In this document: positions 13,401 to 24,600 of the stretch, piece by piece
How the letters are laid out: every line of letters begins with the position of its first letter
Position numbering within the stretch: position 1 is the first letter of the stretch
Assembly (NCBI GenBank): GCA_039621445.1
Contig: CP154956.1
Span: forward strand, 86,189,291 to 86,253,290
Length of the DNA stretch: 64,000 bases
Source: Euglena gracilis
Lineage: Eukaryota > Euglenida > Euglenophyceae > Euglenales
Direction: 5' to 3'
Made by a program: the position numbers and the translations under genes
The notes under the pieces: model-generated
The model's input: only the letters and a program-made list of their open reading frames with translations
Told to the model about the DNA's origin: nothing
Database searches by the model: none

Positions 13401-16400
13401 AGGAGTTCCTTCCCATGCTCATCCCGGGCTCACCAGGCCCCCCTGGAAGCCATCAGCACACATCGATAAACACAAGGTGGCACACCCAGGTCCACGTTGG
13501 CCTGTGTCGCCCGTGTTCTGCATGTCATGTGAAGTGTGCCGAGTGTGCGTCCAGCCACGCACTGTACCACAGTCGTCGTGAAACAGCTGTAAACAGCATT
13601 CTATGTAGTTGAGGCAGTATACAAGGGGGTGGTCCCTGTGGTCGTGGAAAATCCAAACAGTTCATTTTGAGGTGTTTACGCCCAGTCTGGAAGTGGCACA
13701 CAACCATTCGGAATGCGCACCTGCGCACTCCGCTTCCAGAATGCGCGGACACGCATTTTCGTTAAAACTTCCAGAATTTTGTGACTCCCAAAGAAAAGTG
13801 CATTCCCGGCCGTCTAAGTGGTTTCTGCTTCATCTCAGCTTGTTTGCGAAGTCCTCATCAGCTTCCACTTGCACCATAATCCCAGGTGCGTTCAACAGTT
13901 CGGTTCTGTCGCTCCCACTCCCACCCCCCGCACACACCAAGCATATGGGGCACATTCACATCCTAGGGGCAGAACCCATTCCAGCATTCCAGGATGCTGC
14001 ATGCATGCACTGAATGGACCTGGAAAATGGCTTTGCTGGGTGTAAGGAGATTGGTTTCATTCTTCCTTGATCCTTCAGCCTCTTCAACTCACTGCCCAGC
14101 TCATACCACCTCCCTTCTTGAACCAGGCAAGTCCACCAACCAGTCGGCGTCCCGCCTGGTGGACACGCATTCCTGTTGGACATCCAGTGTCTGCCTCTTG
14201 CAAACTAACTCGAGGCCGGGGGATTTTCTCCCTCAAAACAGCCACAAAGCACACCATCTACCAACTCACACCAAAATGACCCCGTTAAATTTAACACCAA
14301 TAACCCTGTTTTGAGGCTTTTTTTTCCTGCTGCCGCTTCCCTATCAGTTCAGAACACGCAGCATTTAAGCTGGGCAAACACAAGGTCCAACCATTCCCAC
14401 AACCACCCACGATGCCACCATCACAATCGGTCATCATCCAGGCACATTTCAGATTTCAGGCACAGTTTGTGCAGCCAACATCCAGCAACCAGAGACCTGT
14501 GGTGGGACCTTAACTGACATTGGGGCAGATGGCAGTAGACGGGCACTGACGTCGTGGCCAACGCGAGTGCCTCCACTGGTATGTGGCAAGAACGGCCAGC
14601 GCCGAATCCGCTCCCGTCATGCCAACAAATCATCCAGCCCACCGATAGGAAGCGAAACCCCGCTTCCCTCGTTCAGGGGTCCACATTAGATTGATTGATT
14701 GATTACATTGATTGCCACAACTGCGCTCCTTTCGGTCATCTGTTGACGAGTTGGACGCCAGGCCTGAAGGTGACTGATTGCTATGATGTGAGTTGGAGGA
14801 AGCGGAGAACCGTTTCCCCCCAGAAAGTTTCAGAGGAAGCGAAAACCCACTTCGCCCATGTCAAAATTGAAAAATAACCGGCAGGTTTTGCTAATTCTTT
14901 CAGTCCAGGGGGAAGCGTTTTTTTCGCTTCCTCTAGTCAACTCTGACACTTAAATTTTTTGCAGGTTTTTGGTGCCGATTTCGGGGTCAACATCCAATCC
15001 ACCTCAAATTTTAGGTGGGCAATTTACACCGCCTAAGGCTGGTTCCAGCAGCCAGTTTTCTGGACCCCCTCCAGACCCTCAACTCTGGGGGGGGGATCCA
15101 GCCAAACCTTTTTCCAGCCAGCACCTTTGTCCTGCTTGACAACCTCCTGGGGGTCCTTAAGAAAACCCCTGCTAGTGGTGCATCCGCCACGTTCCGGTGC
15201 ACCCACCACGCCAACACACTCACCACATCTGATGGTTATATTCATTCAAAGGACATCTTGGTCAAGAATCTCTCCAACCAGCGTCTTTTTTAAACAAGAA
15301 CGAGAATTTCATCGTTCTCAACTGTGCACCTACTGCATACCATGCGTGTGCCACACTGTCGAATTGGCCCGCAGCGCAGAGACCGTCCCCAAGGCCAACC
15401 TCGCCCTCCACTCCCTCACCTGCCACCTCCGCAAAGTGCCGTGCGACGTCTGCGGGCAGTTTGTTGAGAACGTTGTGGAGCACATGGCCGATGAGCACAC
15501 CCAGCAGCTCTGTAAATGTGGAGTGGAGGTTCCCAAGAAGGTGATCTTCGCATCTGTTTTTGAGAAGCCTTCTGTTTCATTTTACACTTGAGATTATTGA
15601 GTTGGAAGAATGCGATGACACGTGTTTTATTTTTTTAAATTTATTTCCTGATTTCCATATTTGTAAGTTATTTGAATGTTTGCTGTATGCTTGAATGAAA
15701 CCCTGGACACTTCCAGAAGCAGAAACACCCCTCCCCAAATTGTACTTTTTTTTTTAGGGCCGAACAAACCCAAACATTGTTTGTTTTGGGTTTGTTGCAC
15801 CAGGATATCTCCCAAGGAACCTTTCTTTAGGGTACACATGGTATTTCCATATGGACCTGTCGAATCCAGGGTTCGATCAGGGTTCCATGAAAAGAGGGGC
15901 ATGGGATGAGGAGGGGGTTCCCCCCACCTGCCAAGGGGGGTCCGGACCGGCCACCGGTGACCCCCCACAAGGACAATTTTTTCCTTCTGGCGCTTTTTCT
16001 TTGCATTTGTATTTTGACAATTTTTTTCTCAAAAAAGTGCCTAAAATGGCATTTTCGGCAGGCTTTTGGAAGGTGGTATCCACAACCGCACAATGTGATT
16101 CTCGGTTTATTGTACCCCCTCCCCCGTTTCATGTACCCCCCCCCCCAATGAACAGGGAGCGTTGGGACCATCCAGCATGTCACTTTTTACAGCAATGCAG
16201 CAAGCAGTGAACCTCCTTGCCCAATGAATGTTGTGTGCCACCCCAGGAGGTAATCCAAACCCACCCACCCCATCCCAACCGCACCCATAATGGCATTTTC
16301 CACCCCCGGATGAACGCTGACATTAGCAGACCAGTAACGTCTGTATATCCGCGGCTGCGCGAAGGAAATTCAACCCCCTGGTCTTGTGGCCTCTGAAATT

Positions 16401-18414
16401 GGTCACCCTCAAATGTCGGTCGCCTGGACCGCACCACTGTACAGATGGGAGGTTCCCCCACCTCCCCTTGCCGAGGGGGGAGTTTCCGATCCCCACCTGC
16501 ATTCATATCGAACTATGGTCGAATCGCATTGCCTTTAACCCCCATCCTCAAATAATTTTGCCCCCTCCAAAGTTAGTGGACTGATCTTTTTGGCCCCTGC
16601 CCCCCTGTAAAGCTATTTGGGCAGTAACCCCCCCCCTGATAAGTGCGCAGTGCCCTAATTATGCTCAGTGCCCTAATAATAAGTGCGCACCCGGTCCGAA
16701 ACTACCTCCCTAAGAAATGTGCACCCCCAAAGGAGAAGTCGCTGTCACATCTCAGGTCGGAAAGCGCACACAATTCTCAGAAGGTCCTTCTAAGACCAAA
16801 TACTTCTATTGTCCAAGCCAAAATTTGACACACGACGACTTGACTCATTGCTTGAAATCACAAGAAGGGGAAATCTGAAAAAGAGTGGTGGAAAATTAAG
16901 TAATTTGTGCTTTGCCCTATTAAGGGAGCAGTGCCCTAATAAGTGCGCACCTCTTGGGGTCCGAAACTACGTCTTTAAAATGTGCGCACCCGTGGTGCAC
17001 TTTTTTGGGGGGTTTTACCCAAAGTCAGTGGTGGACGGATTAACAACTTTTCCCAGAAGCAATTTGTGTCAAATACCTTTTAATTGATAATTGTCACATA
17101 ATTTTGCATAATGCTCATCGGACAACTGAACATTATGGTGTTTTGGACGTCTTTCTTTTTTGCGCCAGAGCTTTAGGGCACTGCAAAGTTATCTGGGAGG
17201 GGGTTTACAGTTTCCATTTGTAACTTCAATAAATTAGTTTCAACCTGTGCTTGTGCTTGGCCACCGAATGTGGCCTTATTTTTGGATTACTTTGCTTGAA
17301 TTGTATGAGCCAAAAGTTTCAAATATTATTTGATTATTATGATTTGCAGGAAAACAGTTGGCTGGCGCTGCTTTGCGTTGCTACGTTCTGCTCCTCCCCG
17401 CAGCTGTTCGGAGCGCACCAGGCGGAGCGCTGCTCGCACCGGATGATTGTGTGCCGCCTGTGTGAGCTCCCGGTGATGGCGAAGGACAAGGCCGCCCACG
17501 ACGAGCAGTGCGGCGCCCGCACGGACGTCTGCCCCCAGTGCGGTGCACGCGTCTTGGTGTGCCTTGCTGTGTGGTGCGATCCACAATTGAGGCCACCGAT
17601 CCAACGATTTCGCTCTCCTGCGGCAAGACGGGTAACAGAGCACCGGCAATCGCTACAACCATCCCAGAGCAGCCATCCCCGTTTTGAAGTGGGGGGGGGA
17701 GGTCACAGAAAATGGCTGCGTGGGACCTCAACCTGCCCCAACCTCAAAGACGCCATATGGACCCTACCACAGAACATGTGTCGGGTTTAGGGTGAGAAAT
17801 GGGTCAGCCAGAAGCAAGCTCGCGAGGGAGGTGGTTGATGCAGCTGTGTCCTGACAGAATATTTTGCGGCCCAGGCCGCCGTTCCCGCCTGGTTTTGCAT
17901 CACCAGCCTGCCCCTATCCTTGCTGGGCCTATCACCCGTGCATTGCTCTGGGTGCAGCTTCGCGAGTTCTCCGAGCATGAGCAAGTCTGCGGCCTGACCC
18001 GCCAGCCAAGCCAGCGAGCGCCGCCACGGTGGGCTGAAAAACCTGTGTATGCGATGCTTTCATCCCCGCGGGGGGGGGGGGGGCTGCCTTGATTGTGGGT
18101 CTGTTGTTGACTTGGTGGTCTGTTGGGGAGCCTTGCAGAGCATGCACAGACAGACAGAGATGCAGCACATCTCTGATTTGGGGAAGTCTTCCATGTTGTT
18201 CATCTGTTATTTCGCAGGTTGGCTGGGCCATCGTCATCGCCTGGTATCTGCCATTCCTTCCCTCACCCAAAGCCCGATGTTCAATAGTGTCCTGTTCTGA
18301 TTTTTTTGGTTTTCCGTTTCTAATAGGCACATTTCTTCCGTATGAATGACCGATGTATCTTGTGCATCAGATACACTCATATGCCTGGCGTATACCGACC
18401 TGCATTTGAGGTTC

Positions 18415-18465
<51 letters not shown>

Positions 18466-18574
18466 ACCCACCCACCCACCCACCCACCCACCCACCCACC
18501 CACCCACCACACCCACCACACACACACAAAACACACACACACACACACATGGCACCGCTCCTTCATCTCCGAGG

Positions 18575-18627
<53 letters not shown>

Positions 18628-21600
18628 CGCGCGTGTGTGCATGCGTGTGTCGGTGATGCAGGAGTAATGCCAACTCCATCAGTTTTTTTTCTCGCTCTGC
18701 CCCAACGTTGCAGGGGCATCTCTTCCGACCTTCAGCAGCGCTGCACGTCTCTCCGGCCCTGCCGTCCCGCCGTCTGCCCCTCAAGCCAGCGCTCCCCTCC
18801 AGCAGGTGGCTCCAACCCCCGGTCCGTCAGCGGCACCCTCATCCTACCCGAGGGGGTCCTCAGCCAGCACCGCCGTCCAGAGGAATCCCCCCGCCAGAGC
18901 CAGGTGCGTCACCTGCAACTGGTGGGGTGCCAAGCCACAAACATGGGGTGTTTACAGCTTTCAAACACCGGCCTCAGCCCCCCCCCCCCCGTTGTGCCTA
19001 GCCTCCCTTGCACGATGAAGTTGATGCAGAGAAAAAAAACTCAACAAAATGAACCTGTTTGAACCCACACCTCACAGATGTCATGCATTCTGTCGCTGCA
19101 CTGGATTCGCTGTGCAAGTGCAAGACAAAAGTCGAAAGCCAAAAGTCATGTGTTTGTGGTGGTTCACATGGACGACAGCCAAATGGTAATACTGGATAAA
19201 CATGTCTTGGAAGCTACTTTGTGAAATGGCCAGGAGTTTGAAAATTGAAACGAATGTGTCTTCCACAGAATTGGGAACTTCGCATGTGTCACCAACCTGC
19301 AGGCAGGGGTTTTTTTAGTCGTGGACCCCCGGGGGGGGGGAGGGGGGGGGAGGGTGGGGGGGTCCGGCCGGGCCCCCCCCCCCCCGGGGGGGGTCCCCCC
19401 GGAGGGAGGGGTCCCCCCGGAGGGAGGGGTCCCCCCGGAGGGAGGTGGGATATACTTTTCGGCGCCGCAGGCGCCGAAAAATGCTATTTTTAGCACTTTT
19501 CGCGATTTTTCGGCCATTTTTTTGTGGGTCCCCCGGGACCCTTCCCCCCCCCCCCCCCGGGGGGGGGCCCACGGGGTGGGCGGGGAGGTGGGGTGGGGGG
19601 GGGCCGCCCCCCCTCCCCCCCCGGTCTTAAAAAAACCCCTGCCTGCAGCCTCTGATGTGGGGAAGTGCAGTGCTGTGGTCGGCACAGGTTTCAGACAGCA
19701 AATCGCAATAGTTCTGCCGAGATGGCAACGAGACAACCACATTAGAATTTACGAAGAAGTTATCGCCAGCTGCCGATGCTCATTGAGGAGCAGAATCCAC
19801 TCACCAATCCACAAGCCGAACCGCGTGGCCAGCCCGCCAACCAACCACTTTGGTTGGGCTTTCCACAGGGAGGTCGACTTGACCAGCCGGGCCACCAGAC
19901 CCTCCTCCCAGCCCTCCAAGGCCCCAGACTCCAGGCTCCCGACACAACGAGCCCCGCTGCACCACGCAGCGCCCGAAGCGTCACCCGTGGCTGCGGCAGG
20001 CGGTCTGCTGAAGCGACAAGGAAGCGGTTCGTTGCTGCCTCCCACTGCCGTGGAAGATTGGTAGGATTTGCCTGCCAAACAACATGCATTTTTCCTTCCT
20101 CCCCTTTCCACACATCAACCAATGTATAATAACCTGTCAGGAGGTTTCAAAAGAAGTAGTGTCTTTGTGGTTTCCCAAACTTTGAGGCAAGTTTGTTCCA
20201 GAAGACGTGCTCCACCGAGCAGGAAGTACTCGATGTCCGAAGCGCTGGTATTCAATGACCACGAACGAGAAGGGATTATGTGGAGGTTAACATTGGGCTG
20301 AAGTTTTAACGGTGTCGATCGGTGCCACGTTGCTTGCCTCCAGGCTCTATGGCTTCTGCCGGGTCCAGTTCCAGGCCGAGCTCTCATGTGATTGCCAAGC
20401 CCCATGCCCACGCCCCCACGTCTTCCCATCAGCCAACGGCTACACTACTTCCAGGTCTGCCTCCCTTGTGTCCTGCCTTGTGCCCGGTGGCAAAGAATGT
20501 GCCCCCACAGTCCATCATCGCGCTGTTACTCAAAGCTGTTTTTGATGGTGGTGCCTGATGGGAAGCCTTGTATGTTCCAGTGATTTTCAACTGACGTTGA
20601 AAGTCATTGCTCCCATCTCCAAATAAACTCTCCTGTAGGTGTCAGCATTGAACATTACATAATGCCACACTAGAGGTTGGGGAATGTTGGTCAGAGGGCA
20701 AAGGAGGAGGAGGGGAAAAGGACAGAATTTTGAATTGACGTTGCTGAACGAAAATCCACTCCCCTGAGGTGGGGCTCCATCATTTTTGCATTCCTTGGTA
20801 GAGGTGCACTTGTAAGCAGCGTCTGCTCTTGTCGGCATTGAGGTTGCTGTTTTTTTGGACCTTGCCAATATCAACAACGTCGTTGCTGATATGAAGTCCC
20901 CATCTTCCCCACCTGGAGATTGTGATGCCCGAGAAACTGTCGGGGTCTCTGGTACTGGCCAACCTGTCCCCCTTTTCTGTTTTTCCGGGGACACAACTTT
21001 TAGGCCAAAATTTTGTCATTTGAGGGGGTTAGGGTTCATTTGGGGGGGGGTTCGGATTTTGACCAACGATTCCTTGACTTTTCAACTCCCCCCCATTATG
21101 GACCCCCCTTCAGCTGACCAAACAAACCTGATCCTATAAAACCTTGTGGGGATCCATATTGGGGAGGGGTTTAGTGGGTGTGGGGGGGGGTCCGACCCCC
21201 CCCCCTCCAGACCTTCCTGTACAGCGGGGGGGTAGGGATGCCAGCACAGTGGGGCATAAATTTGGGACATAAGTGGTGGGATACCTGAATAAATAAGTAA
21301 ATAAAATAAATAAATGAATAATAAATAAATAAATAAAATACAGAAGAATAAAAAATATTCCTGTGTATAAGTTCTTTGTGAGCTGAGAAGCCGATGAGAA
21401 TTCGGATATAATCAAAGAGTTGGAGGTGTGGCATGTGCAATGGTTGCCCTGCACCACCCAGAGGATGGCACAGAGGGCTGTGGAATTTTAACTAACAACG
21501 CGCGGGGCCATGCGCTCATGTTACTTGAAATTCCGACAGCCCTGTGCCATTTTGTGAGGAAACGATCATGCATGCCACACCTCAGACCCCCCTTTTGGAT

Positions 21601-24600
21601 CCTCATTATTCTTCCTTCCGGATGCTCGGCACGTTCACAGCTCATTATTAAAGTATTTCAATATATATATATATATATATAGAATGCGCAAATATTTAAA
21701 TAAAATACAGCTAAAATATTTCTAAATTCTTTTTGGAGTTCTGTGTAGAACCTACTTGTATTCATTTAATATTAGTAATAATAGTAATGATGACGATGAT
21801 GATGATGATGATGATGATGATGATAATTAATAACAATAATAATAATGATATATATACACACACATGTACTGATATATTTTATCATGTACATAGAAATCTA
21901 AATCTAAATCCCTCACCGGACACTCTCGTCTGATGGAGAGTCCATGGGCCCCAGGGCTCTTCTGGTTCCCGCCCCCATCACCGAGGGTCAACACAAACCC
22001 TGCCCCCCAACCGCCAACGTCCCACGGAGCCGTTCCCCCGCCCAGGGCCCAGCCTCAGCGGGGGGCCGGGCAGTGGCCGCCCTGTGCCGGCCCCGACACC
22101 CAAAGGGGCGGCCCTGCGGCTGCCAAAGGCCGCTGCCCCCGCACAGGCTTCCGTTTGACTCGGAAGACCCAGAACCAGAAGGGGGTGTGTGTGTGTGGGT
22201 TCGGGCCCACCCCCGGGCACGCGTATCGGCGCAAGGCGCCGGAAACCTTTCGGGAAATGTCGTCACACGGTCGGATTTATTTTGGTGGGTCACCCCCCCT
22301 CCTCCTGGGGGTCCCACGCCGGGCTGGGTGGGGGGAAGCCTCCGCCCCCACGGGTCTTGGAAAGGGGCCTGCCCCGGTGCCCTCTACTGACCCGCGGCCC
22401 GCCCCAACCCCCGACCGTGCCTCCCTCTCGGGGCTGCCCTTTGCGGGGTAAGCCCTGTGGTGTGCGGGTCATATGACACACATGGCAGCCGCCATCGGGA
22501 CAAATGCAGTTGAGGGAACTTGCTGGTGGAAGTTACTTCATAATTTGAAGGCGCCATATTCTCTTTTGTACCAATGCATTTCGATCGGAGATGGAATGCT
22601 GTCATCGAAGGTTTTGTCATTCTTTGTCCAAATTAGGAAAGGGCGTGATGTGGCTGACTGATGGGCGCCCTGGCCAATGGTTACCACCCTAAACCAAACG
22701 ATGACAACTTTTCAGCAGATTTTATTCATCAATATACTTTTTATCATTTTATTTCCAATCAGTCAGGCAGTTAATAATTGTATATAAAACACGGGATGCT
22801 CCATTTCTGATTCATTTTTCTGCTTCTTTTCACCTGTTTTTTTTGTGAGACACATGGGGTGACAGGATACGCAAGTGCGTGATGAGACATATGTGTGCAG
22901 TTCACTTTTATGAGAAATTGGGGACTGAACCGGAGGAGAGGCATCCCTGGCGCCTCTCCAGCTTGTACGATGAGTTGCGGAGGGAGCAGATCGAGGCCAG
23001 CGAGGATTTGGCCCGCAGGATCGGTGTGCCTCCGTGGCACGTGGCGGCCGGGCTGCGCTGCGTCCGCCCTGGGCCGCATTGTGGGGTGGATTTCCGAGTG
23101 GTGGACCAGCGTTTCGGGCCCGAGCCAGCAACTCACTACGGCCCCGTCGCATTCTGACCGGCCACTCGACACAATCGGGATTGGGTTTGGTGGCTGGACC
23201 CCACCAGGTGGGTGTGTGGGTTTCTGAGAGTGGGTGGGTTTGGGCCGCAACCACCCTCCTGCCTGGTTGGGCTGACTCACATTCCACGCTCACGGGGGAA
23301 GGGGGACCAAGGTTGGTGGCTGGAGAATTTCTGACGGTTTCTGTCCAATTTCGGGTGGTCTTGCCCCTAATGACTCGATAGGGTTTTGGGTGGATGGGCG
23401 GGTTTTCAAAAGTGGGTGGGTTTTGGTCCAGGAAGAATATGGTTTTGGCGCCCATGTGTGACGAGTTGGATGGGTAACTTCGAAGCGGCCTTTTTGCACC
23501 ATTTCGTTCGTGTGCAGTTCTCCCGAAGGATCAAATGCCAGAAATCCTTTCATGAGTAATGTGCTTTGTACCAGGGTTCAATACAAGGAGGGTTCCATGG
23601 CTTTAGGTGAGAGTTGTCCCCTGCTTGACTGGGGGGGTCCAGACCCCATCTGTCAAGGGGTCCAGACCGACCCGGGTGGGGTGGCACCCAGGACTTACCC
23701 CAATTTTTTCCCCTTCCAACGGAAAGGCGGAAAGAAAATTTTGCTTTGCTTGCAAGGAATTTTACTTCGCTTTGCGCCCAAAGTTTATTGGGAATTTTGA
23801 CAAACTCAAAAAGTGCCCAAAATTGCATTTTGGGTCGAATTTTGGGGGGTGAGAATTTTCGGCCGACCGAACATCGTCCACTTTGGCCGTGGCACTGTTT
23901 GGGCCAGGCTTCATTTTGAGTCAGAAGACCCCTCGCCCTGGGGAGAGCGGGGGGGGGTGGGTGGGTCTGGGGCCAGGACCCCCCCGGTCCGGTCCGTCCA
24001 CCTGGGCCGGATCCGGCCCAGGTGTGGGTTTCGGCGCAAAGCGCCGAAAGTTTTTGGGAAATGTTTTCAGCCAGCCCGATTGTTGGGGAGGTCCCCCCTG
24101 GGGGGGTGCCGCGCCGGACTGGGTGGGTGGGGTCTTAAAAAGAAGCCTGGTTTGGATGGGGTCCTCCCACCCCCCCTTGACCAGAGGGGGGGGGGGGCTG
24201 GGAGGACCTCCTACCTCCCCACCTGCCCTTGTATTCAACCTGGTTTGCTCCTTTCAACGGTTGTGCCTGAAAATGTTTGATGTATTTTTGTTCAACAATG
24301 AAAGTATGCCCGTCCATGCCAGTGGGGGTCGGTGCGTTCTCCCCGCAGATGAGTACGAGCGCGCGATGGCAACGACCAGCGACCGAGCCCTGGCGGCCGC
24401 TGTTTTCGACCAGGAAAAACAGCACCGAGAAATGATGGTGCTCCCTCCCTTGAAGCACCTTTCTCAGCTTTCAACTTCTTCAGGGTTTTAGACTTTTTTT
24501 GTGCAACCGAAGTGACATTTTTTTGGCTTCCATCCTCTGCGAAACAAAGTGAGACCCCCTTGTTGGTGGTTTTTTTTTGGCTGGGTGGTCCTGGCTGTCT

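Larger units (their letters stand above)
8775..13757. repeat. Dispersed RAATGCGCASSTGCGCATTC palindromes private to the middle element
   Basis: Near-perfect 18-20 bp palindromes lie at about 8777, 9074, 11439, 11537, 11565, 11836, 12586, 12893, 12942, 12979, 13711 and 13738. The centre varies (CAGGTG, CACCTG, CATGTG, CACGTG) while the TGCGCA arms are kept. None lies in the 9141-10899 element, which has its own AAATTT-centred version. Confidence 0.75.
8731..13818. mobile_element. Middle CTTAG-end DNA transposon (5.1 kb)
   Basis: The inverted ends are CTTAGACGGCC[AG]GGAATG, continuing CACTTTTC: 26 bp with a single mismatch. The flanks are TGGCC before and TGGTT after, only 3 of 5 matching, so the duplication is weak or decayed. 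It inserted into one of the outer element's own hairpins: joining the flanks gives GAAGCTGG...CTGCTTC. Its own sequence carries about twelve palindromes near RAATGCGCASSTGCGCATTC. It contains the 1.76 kb element. Long frames in the G-run region (12657-13581) are repeats, not proteins. Confidence 0.8.
6360..14935. repeat. Dispersed GGAAGCG...CGCTTCC hairpins private to the outer element
   Basis: Short hairpins with stem GGAAGCG and a loop of about 4-7 bases, often GAAAC, occur at about 6370, 6558, 6676, 6842, 6935, 7697, 8660, 8692, 14648, 14797, 14832 and 14911. All lie in the outer element's own sequence and none in the nested elements. Examples are GGAAGCGGAAACACGCTTCC at 6841 and GAAGCGCAAACCCGCTTC at 8661. 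Confidence 0.75.
6319..15037. mobile_element. Outer CTTAG-end DNA transposon (8.7 kb)
   Basis: The left end is CTTAGGACGCGTAAAGTAG and continues CCCAAAATTTAAAGAGG. The right end, read inward on the other strand, is CTTAGGCGGTGTAAATTG and continues CCCACCTAAAATTTGAGG. The two align over about 35 bp. The 5 bases GCTGG occur directly on both sides (6314-6318 and 15038-15042). About 3.6 kb is its own sequence (6319-8730 and 13819-15037); the rest is the nested 5.1 kb element. Its own parts hold at least ten GGAAGCG...CGCTTCC hairpins. No transposase-like frame is seen, so it is probably non-autonomous. The superfamily is unassigned: 5-bp duplications with CTTAGG ends do not fit hAT, CACTA, PIF, MULE or piggyBac. 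Confidence 0.85.

Noticed and set aside
12657-13581. Frames of 188-237 codons with GGCYLGG repeats
   Set aside because: They follow the GGGGGGTGTTATTT repeat and have no independent coding support.
18413-18646. Possible CRISPR or structured array
   Set aside because: It is a plain CA/CCCA/GT microsatellite in a eukaryotic intron; there are no repeat-spacer units.
23024-23157. Extension of the first C-terminal mini-exon to the TGA at 23157
   Set aside because: Splicing at ATCG|GTGTGCC gives exact phase with the next exon and the same donor type as two others; the extension has no family support.
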